From the NCBI GenBank assembly GCA_030015575.1, contig JASDDO010000006.1:109980045-110044044 (forward strand): 64,000 bases of DNA, given 5' to 3'. The DNA is from Agapanthus africanus. Lineage: Eukaryota > Streptophyta > Magnoliopsida > Asparagales > Amaryllidaceae. Shown here one piece after another: positions 57,321 through 64,000 of the stretch; position 1 is the stretch's first letter, and the number at the start of each line of letters is the position of its first letter. The translations under genes were made by a program, and so were the position numbers. The notes under the pieces are model-generated. The model was not told the DNA's origin, did not search any database, and saw only the letters and a program-made list of their open reading frames with translations.

Positions 57321-59407
57321 TATAAGTACACGGTAGCGCCCCGGCCGTCTAACAGACGCCAAATGCGAAACAAAAACTTTTTGACTGGCGCTATCGTATA
57401 TTATAACCCGGATCTGCCATTAAAGCTAAACTAACAAACTACAAAGTGGGTAGAAATGTTATACCGAACGATCCGGGTCCTTCGGTCTTCAACCATCATC
57501 CCACGCTTTGTTGCGGCTGCTACGATCTCCTGAATCTCCTGTCTTCTCGTCCAAGTGGCACCACGTCGACGGATCTTTAAACGGGCTCCCGCCTATGAAC
57601 CGAGGAAACTCGATCATCAAGTTTGCTAAAAGAGATGACCAAGATTGATGTAGAGAATGAGTAGAACACTTCGTCTCGTTACGTCCAAAGCCATGGACGA
57701 ACGGTTAATGAAGTTGCCTTTTTGGATTGGAATGAAATGAGAAATTTTCCTATCTAATTTCCATGAATCCCAAAGCTATCATAAAACTTTTTTCATGCAA
57801 CCATAATCCTATGAATGAATGGCCGGCCACTTACATATAGGAGGGAGGTGAGTGTAGGAGAGAGGAGGGGGTGACCACAACATTAATGAAAGAATGAGTC
57901 ATTTTAACCTTGTCACCAAAAACCATTAATGAACTAGTGAATCATCTAACCTAGTCACCATACATTAATTGCACAATTAATGCACTAATGTGTCAGTAGC
58001 CACCTCATCATCCTAGTCACCATCTAGAAACTTCTAGAACCTTCCACACTCATCAAGAAAAGATAAATCCGCATTTAACCGAATGTTAAAGACGGGCGAT
58101 AGAAAACTGGAAACTGGCAACTTCAAAAAGCGTTCCCGAAATGAATTTCAGGATAACCCCGTAACAGTATAAACATACCCGCATTTGTATTACGACCGAA
58201 TACAAATGTATCTGAGGCAAAGATATTATATCTACACAGTATAATACTCGGATTCGGCTTAAACCAAAGTCCACCAGTATTAACTGTCCTAAAAATGACA
58301 AGTGCGTAAACGCAGGTGCATTTTCCGAACCCTTCCATAAACCATACGGCCTCTACAACGTTTCGTCTGAACTTGGGAAAGTGTCTGTGGGGGACTCTAA
58401 TGACTCATCAACACACTGGCACTGGGTATAACCTCTAGCACGTCAGAGGTACTAACTGTACGTAACGGTTGCCTATGTATTGATTAGAAAGGAAGATGAC
58501 GAGCGAATTCATCCAGAAACCCTACTGAGCCTGACAGTGACAATATCCGTACAGTCCGGTCCGTTCGTCTAAGAGTATCGCATATCGAGTCTAGGGGGAT
58601 AATGTCAGATCCCCAATAATGCGATAATTCATGTCGGTATGAAGCCCATCACCACCTGAGAAACTACCGATCCAAATCAGTAATTCTCCACTACCTCGGC
58701 CGAGGATTTCTAGTGATGGCCACCCGTGCACTGTGTGACATCAACCCCCAATACCGGGAGAGACGAATTCTCGACGATCCGCTCACTGCCTCCATGTGGC
58801 TCGGGACTGTACACAAAAAATACCTGTTTGCACGTCTCCTTTGAGCGTGGTAGGGTAGAAATCAAAGCACAGTGGGTACTCACACGAGACAAATGACAAT
58901 CTCAGGTCGACAAACTAACCTGTACACATGTCACCAGGGAACTGCTATCTGACGATATATATAATACCAACTAGCATGTTCCCGGCGAGTCCTGTCCGGT
59001 GTACTCAATGAGCACCTGTATACATCTTAGGTGAACCAACTTACACCAATGGCTTGTGAGACCAGCCACCGCCCCTCGTCGGGGTCTCGACTGTATACAC
59101 TAGTCTACTCTGGAGTATCGATGCCCTGTCTCGAAACTCCTACGACTAGGGACACTTTAAGGATGTGCTTTCAGACCTCAGCTCCCACGTATATGATCGC
59201 CATCATACTGCTGGCGGTCAAGAAAGAATCCTATGGGCTCTAACAACATGAAATAGATAACTAAAGCATGTAAACGATGATAAAGACAAACGAGATAGCA
59301 TACTATCATCTTGAGCAAGACTGTCATATCGGTATAGGTCCTTCCTCAATCATTGCAATCACATACCTGCGATCCAATAATTGACTTTGAGGGCACTATA
59401 TCCAACA
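57321..59407 (-). repeat. E4 5' LTR
   Basis: About 2.09 kb, ending ATATCCAACA (TGTTGGATAT on the minus strand). It carries CCTCGGCCGAGG (58694-58705), a changed but still palindromic version of the CCCTGGCCAGGG found in the other LTRs. The element is inserted into the E5 leader at 59408. Confidence 0.8.
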
Positions 59408-60855
59408 ACATAAAACCCCCGGCTATTCAGAACACGACGATCCAATATAACATATCACAGCAACACAAAATATCTCATATCATCAACGTAATCAAGTATG
59501 CGTATCCCGATTGTCGTTGATGTATAGCAACGAAGCCGGCGATACTCCACATATTACGCTTATGGTCCCAGAAAAGAAAGTGTAAAACTACAACAGTTGG
59601 AATCCGCAACCTCCTTAGACATCGCATGCCTAACCAAATGAATTTCATAGACATCGCATGCCTAACAGTTATAAACCCCGCATTTTAGTCTCATTATCGA
59701 AAACTCTTTTCAATATCAAGTCGGGCAATTCAACAATATTCCCGATATCCTGATCGAATGCTCGTCGCAAACTTTAGTGGACGGCCGCACCCCCGGATGC
59801 CGTCGACGAAGTGCACTAAGGCGGAACACCGCTGCCGCGAGCACCCGAACGGATGCTTTTGGCGACGGGGTTCTCCTACAGTCACTTAGTCGGGGCTTTG
59901 GGGTGTGGCTATTTATTAAGTTTACCCGGCGAGCATCCGCGTACGCTACGTGATTGCGACGGACTTTTGATCACATCAAAATCCTGTGGCAACCGATCAT
60001 CTGAGACTAAACTGCTAGATTTATAACATTCAAATTAGTTATCTCATAACTATTTTTGGATTCCAAATATTGTATTACATTACAGATAAATAGATAATGT
60101 TAAACTTTCCGATCGAATAAACAAACACCAAAGATTTCCCAAATAGCTCAACACTTGAGCGGAGTTCAAAAGGTATCCATCACATGCCACAGTACCAATG
60201 GTCCAGCCGTAGAAGGGTCAAGCCAACGCCTCACATGTGGCAACGCCGTACTGCCCCAAACTCTAATGTTTAGAGGCGGTTCAGACGGTCACATAATCGA
60301 GTTAAGGTTTGTGTTCTTCTAGATGGTCCACTGCATTACTTGCACGATTTTCCGGAAGTTTCAAACTCGAGAAAAAAAATCCAACTTTTGAAAATTTTCC
60401 GACAGGGGAAAAAGTGAGTTATTGATATCCGTTAGAACTTTTTAACAAGTTCTAAAATTACCCGGAAAAAACTTAAACGAAGTTAAAATTTCCGATCGAA
60501 TCAACGAGTTCCCAATACAACTCAGAAAACTCAACACTTGAGTATAATTAAAAATTCCCAGAAGAATCAGGAAGTACCTACGGTTATTACTGTGTAAAGA
60601 ACTAACCCTAACTCCACTTTTTGGCAACGGAATCGCAGAGCAAGCAATGGTACGGCCACGGTTCCGCGGCGCTTTAGTGTGATTAGTGTGTCGTTTTGCA
60701 CAGTTTTTCATAAAATACCCTGCTGATTTTTTTGAGTATTTTTAATATGAAAAAATCAACATTTTTGAAAAATTTCCAGAAACTAGGGTTTTATGGCTAT
60801 TCGGAGTTCGATCGGACTTTAAACTTCGCCTAGATTTCGCCTAAAGCTCTAGCTT
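59408..60855 (-). other. E5 leader
   Basis: Non-coding leader of a minus-strand copia element. It starts at the block TAAAACCCCCGGCTATTC, also found at 21000 and 29129, and matches E2 leader DNA from about 59932. A unit ACATCGCATGCCTAAC is duplicated at about 59620-59665. The GC palindrome pair is decayed (60623-60671). No gag. Confidence 0.75.
60623..60671 (-). repeat. Paired GC-rich palindromes, decayed (E5 leader)
   Basis: GGCAACGGAATCGCAGAG (60623-60640) and GGCCACGGTTCCGCGGCG (60654-60671). Same spacing as elsewhere. Confidence 0.65.
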
Positions 60856-60868
60856 GTCTCTGATACTA
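60856..60868 (-). other. Primer binding site, initiator-Met type, mutated (E5)
   Basis: TAGTATCAGAGAC on the minus strand, just before the LTR at 60870. Confidence 0.75.
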
Positions 60869-60869
60869 C

Positions 60870-63052
60870 TGTAGGGTTACTAGGCACTCTCACAAGGGTC
60901 TATTAGGCATCAACCATGTCCGATTTAAAATTTTGACGTGCCGAACAACCCTAACCAAGATCTTTAAACTAGAGATTAGGCGAAACAAAGCATGTTAAAC
61001 ACTTTAAAACTGAGAGTTTGGGATTACAACCTTTGTAGTATGGTCCTTCACTTCTAAAGCTCCGTGTTGAGGTCCCTTCACTGCGATCATCATGTTCCCG
61101 GACTATAGAGAGGCTCCACGAAAAGAAAGATGAAAGCTTGCTTCCGATCTTCGATAACAAAGATGATCTACCTTGAAATTCCTTTAACACAAGCTCTCAC
61201 TCACTAAATGAAGTGAACACCCTAATCTAAATGGCTAGGATAGATTAGGATAATGAAGTAGGATTTTAGCTCTCATTTGTTTTCTATTTCTCACTCAAAA
61301 TCATCACTAAGCGAAAAGCTAGAAAGCTTTTTATCAAAGAAAAAGAAGAAGAATCCTTTTGTGATGAATAATGAAAACCAAGTGTGTGGTTAGAAATGCA
61401 ACCATGGTAGATGATGAGAAGGGTAACCATTGTAAAGACATAACTAGGGTTAAAGGAATGGGTTGGGTTAAATAAATATCACAAAATATCACAAAATATC
61501 CAAGTCCAAGTCAAAGTCAAAGCTTCAAGAAGCATCTTGAAAGCTTAACCCTAATCCAAACCCTAACCATATTTATTTTCCACAAAACATGTTGCATTAA
61601 TAACCCTAACATGTTACAATATTATTTATCACATATACAATATTTATTGTAACAAAATAAAATAATACAATTAACATATATCGCATATACATCAATGTAT
61701 TACCCGAGTGAGAAAAAGAATCTTTTAGTGAGCTTATATTAGTTAATGTAATTTAATATATCAAATATATAATTATACATTAAATTATCGAATCAACACT
61801 TGATCTGATAATCCGGCAATTTCACAAATAACCGACTAATATAATCTGTATCAGTTCATCGATCAACACTTGATCCGATGACCCGGCTATATTACATATA
61901 CCCGGCCGATATCTCATATCGCGAGAATCTAATACGTTATCACATACACGTAATGTTCTCGGTCCCGCACATATCATATATGCTCCTACTCCGTTTTGCC
62001 TGAGTCAAGAAACCTCTGTGTTGGACTCTAAAGAATCGTCAATACGCCGGCAGAAGGTGATGATCATATCAAACACCCACAAGCTGCAAGCGGTCAGCTA
62101 AACGTAACATCCACCCAGGTATTGAGCGATCATAAGATCAACAAGAAAGCCTGTACATTCTCCTGGGAATCCAATCAGTAACACTCCCGCACAGTCCGGT
62201 CTCTCCGTCTGATATGTCGCATATCTCGCCTAGGGGTAGTAAACGTCAGACCCCAGTAGCTTGATAAGTCGTGTCGATATGAGGTATATAACAGTTCGAG
62301 AAACTACTGATAACAATTACCAGTAAATCTCAGCAACCCTGGCCAGGGATTTCCAGTTATAGCCAATCGAACACAGCGCAACATGAACTCCCTATACCGG
62401 GAGAGAAGAATCCCCGCCTATCGCTCAATGCCTCCATGTGATTCGGGACTGTACCCAAAAGCCACCTTTTTGCACGCCCTCTTGGACGTGGTATGATGGA
62501 AATCAAAGCACAGTGGGAACCACACAAGACTCTATGACGATCTCGGGTCCACAGACTACTCTGTACAAGTGTCACCATAGAACTGCCATCTAACGTGAGG
62601 TATAATACCATCTGGGAGTTCTCGGCGAGTCTGTCCAGTGTACCCAGTCTCCACTGAGCACCCGTATACCTTCTCTGATGTCAAACACCAATGGATATGA
62701 GATCATCCATCGCCCATCATATGGGTCAAGAAGCGCATACGCTAGTCTACTCTGGAGTATCGATTCCCTGTCTCGGTACTCCCACGACTAGGAACATTTG
62801 AAGGATGTACTTGGCAACTACACTGGCCTCACTAGTATGATCCGCATCATAGTCCTGGTAGTCAAGTACTCATCCTAAGGGCTTTATCAACATGTAACAT
62901 AGAGACAATTAGAGTACATGTTAAGATAAAGTGTAAGAAGATAGCATACTATCATGTCGAGCAAGAAAGTCCTCCCTATATATGTCCAAGCATCTAATAC
63001 AATATACATTGTATGTACAGTAATGGCCTCTAGGGCATACATATAACTAACA
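60870..63052 (-). repeat. E5 5' LTR
   Basis: About 2.18 kb, TGTAGGGTTACTAGG ... CATATAACTAACA, related to the E1 LTR at 8550. It joins E6 integrase sequence at 63053. Confidence 0.88.
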
Positions 63053-64000
63053 CCGTTGTGTTGTGGTGTGTATGGAGGAGTAAGCTGAGAGAGAATTCCA
63101 TTCTTTTTTAAGTAACCCAGGAACTTGGCACTTAAGTATTCACCATCTCGATCAGATCTCAGTGTCTTGATACTTTTTCCTATTTGGTTTTCCACTTCAT
63201 TCGTGTATTCCCGGAATTTTTCAAAGGCCTCGGATTTATGCTTCATTAAGAAGATATGTCCATACCTATAGAAATCATCCGTAAAAGTAATGAAGTAGGA
63301 ATAACCACCTCGCGCATGTGTAGACATTGGACCACACACATCGCTGTGTATAAGTCCCAAGAGCTCGCTCGCTCTTACTCCGTGTCCAGTAAACGGAGTC
63401 TTTGTCATCTTTCCCATGAGACAAGATTCACAAGTAGCATAAGATTGATATTCGAACGGATTCAATTATCCTTCTCTATGTAACATAGTCAACCGTGTTT
63501 CATTGATGTGACCTAGTCTACAATACCATATGAAAACCTGATTTACTTCTAGAGACTTTCTTTTAAGTGTGTTCTGGATATTGAAAACCTGAGCTCGATT
63601 CAATATGTATATACCGTCATCTAATGTACCAGACCCAATCAGAACTTGATTTAGGTGGATGTAAACTACATCGCTTACGAATGTAAAAGCATATCCCTCT
63701 CTTGATAGTGAGGACACTGATATGATATTACAAGTCAAACTAGGTACATACAAACAGTTACGTAGAATCAATATCTGCCCACTTGTCAAACCTAGGCGAT
63801 ATTCTCCCACGGATTCAGCGTCCATGCTCATTCCGTTTGCAACTCTGAGAGACAAATCACCTACCCTGATAACTCTACGGTTTCTCGAAGCATGTAATGA
63901 ATTACAGATATGAGATCCTGCTCCGGTATCTAGTACCCAGGAAGTAGAGTTAATTGACAAACAGTTCTCAATTACATACACACTCGAGGCCGAATACACA
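63053..64000 (-). pseudogene. pol: E6 pro-pol fragment (integrase and protease)
   Basis: Minus-strand copia pol running off the right edge. Protease WVLDTGAGSHIC (near 63930), GAG-pre-integrase (YCRLGHINETRLTML, CESCLMGKMTKTPFTGHG) and integrase (IHSDVCGPM, RSDRDGEYL, PQHNGV). It is more diverged from E1/E3 than those are from each other. One stop breaks it at about 63466-63468, where the other copies have Tyr in the GYLNPFE region. The integrase is cut at HNGV by the E5 LTR. The catalytic-region sequence has RDGEY instead of RGGEY. Confidence 0.88.

Overview
This window looks like nuclear DNA of a flowering plant, from gene-poor heterochromatin made of transposons inserted into transposons. 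The evidence is: (i) Ty1/copia elements primed by initiator-Met tRNA (TGGTATCAGAGC-type primer sites) with unusually long LTRs of about 2.1-2.2 kb; (ii) a Ty3/gypsy Athila-type element with a tRNA-Asp primer site and an Athila-type gag; (iii) a CACTA (En/Spm) DNA transposon. I found no host protein gene, tRNA, rRNA or CRISPR array. The species cannot be named from the sequence.

Layout, with element names used below. 1-2268: leader of a minus-strand copia element (E0) carrying two minisatellites; 2270-4456: its 5' LTR, inserted into a plus-strand copia LTR (P1, 4457-6227, primer site and leader to 6877). 6878-8549: 5' part of another plus-strand LTR (P2), interrupted by minus-strand element E1 (3' LTR 8550-10763; pol 10764-11115 and 35394-38303). 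E1 is split by a 24.3-kb block (E2, 11116-35393) with matching LTRs and target duplication GATGT. Inside E2 sits E3: a complete copy (22025-32257) preceded by a partial second internal region (17641-22010), giving internal-LTR-internal-LTR. E1 is also interrupted at 38304 by the Athila element (LTR 38304-39853, primer site, broken gag to 42972). 42973-44295 is a truncated LTR fused to decayed copia pol (E4: 44296-45841 and 53708-55010, leader, 5' LTR 57321-59407). E4 integrase is split by a CACTA element (45842-53707, target duplication CAT). 59408-63052 is the leader and LTR of E5, inserted into the integrase of E6 (63053-64000).

No element appears fully autonomous. The copia copies keep recognisable protease, integrase, reverse transcriptase and RNase H, but none has a visible gag. 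Between primer site and protease each has instead a 2-3 kb leader.

The most interesting content is in these non-coding parts. The leaders contain a tandemly duplicated multi-helix module whose helices change by compensatory substitutions between copies, and a series of small iterated hairpins. Most leaders also have a paired GC-rich palindrome that is also present in the unrelated Athila element. The LTRs carry hairpins capped by the same CAC triloop. The CACTA element carries a 590-bp tandem array with two long hairpins per unit. These may be RNA structures used in replication, packaging or small-RNA production. That is inference from sequence symmetry only; no folding or database search was run.
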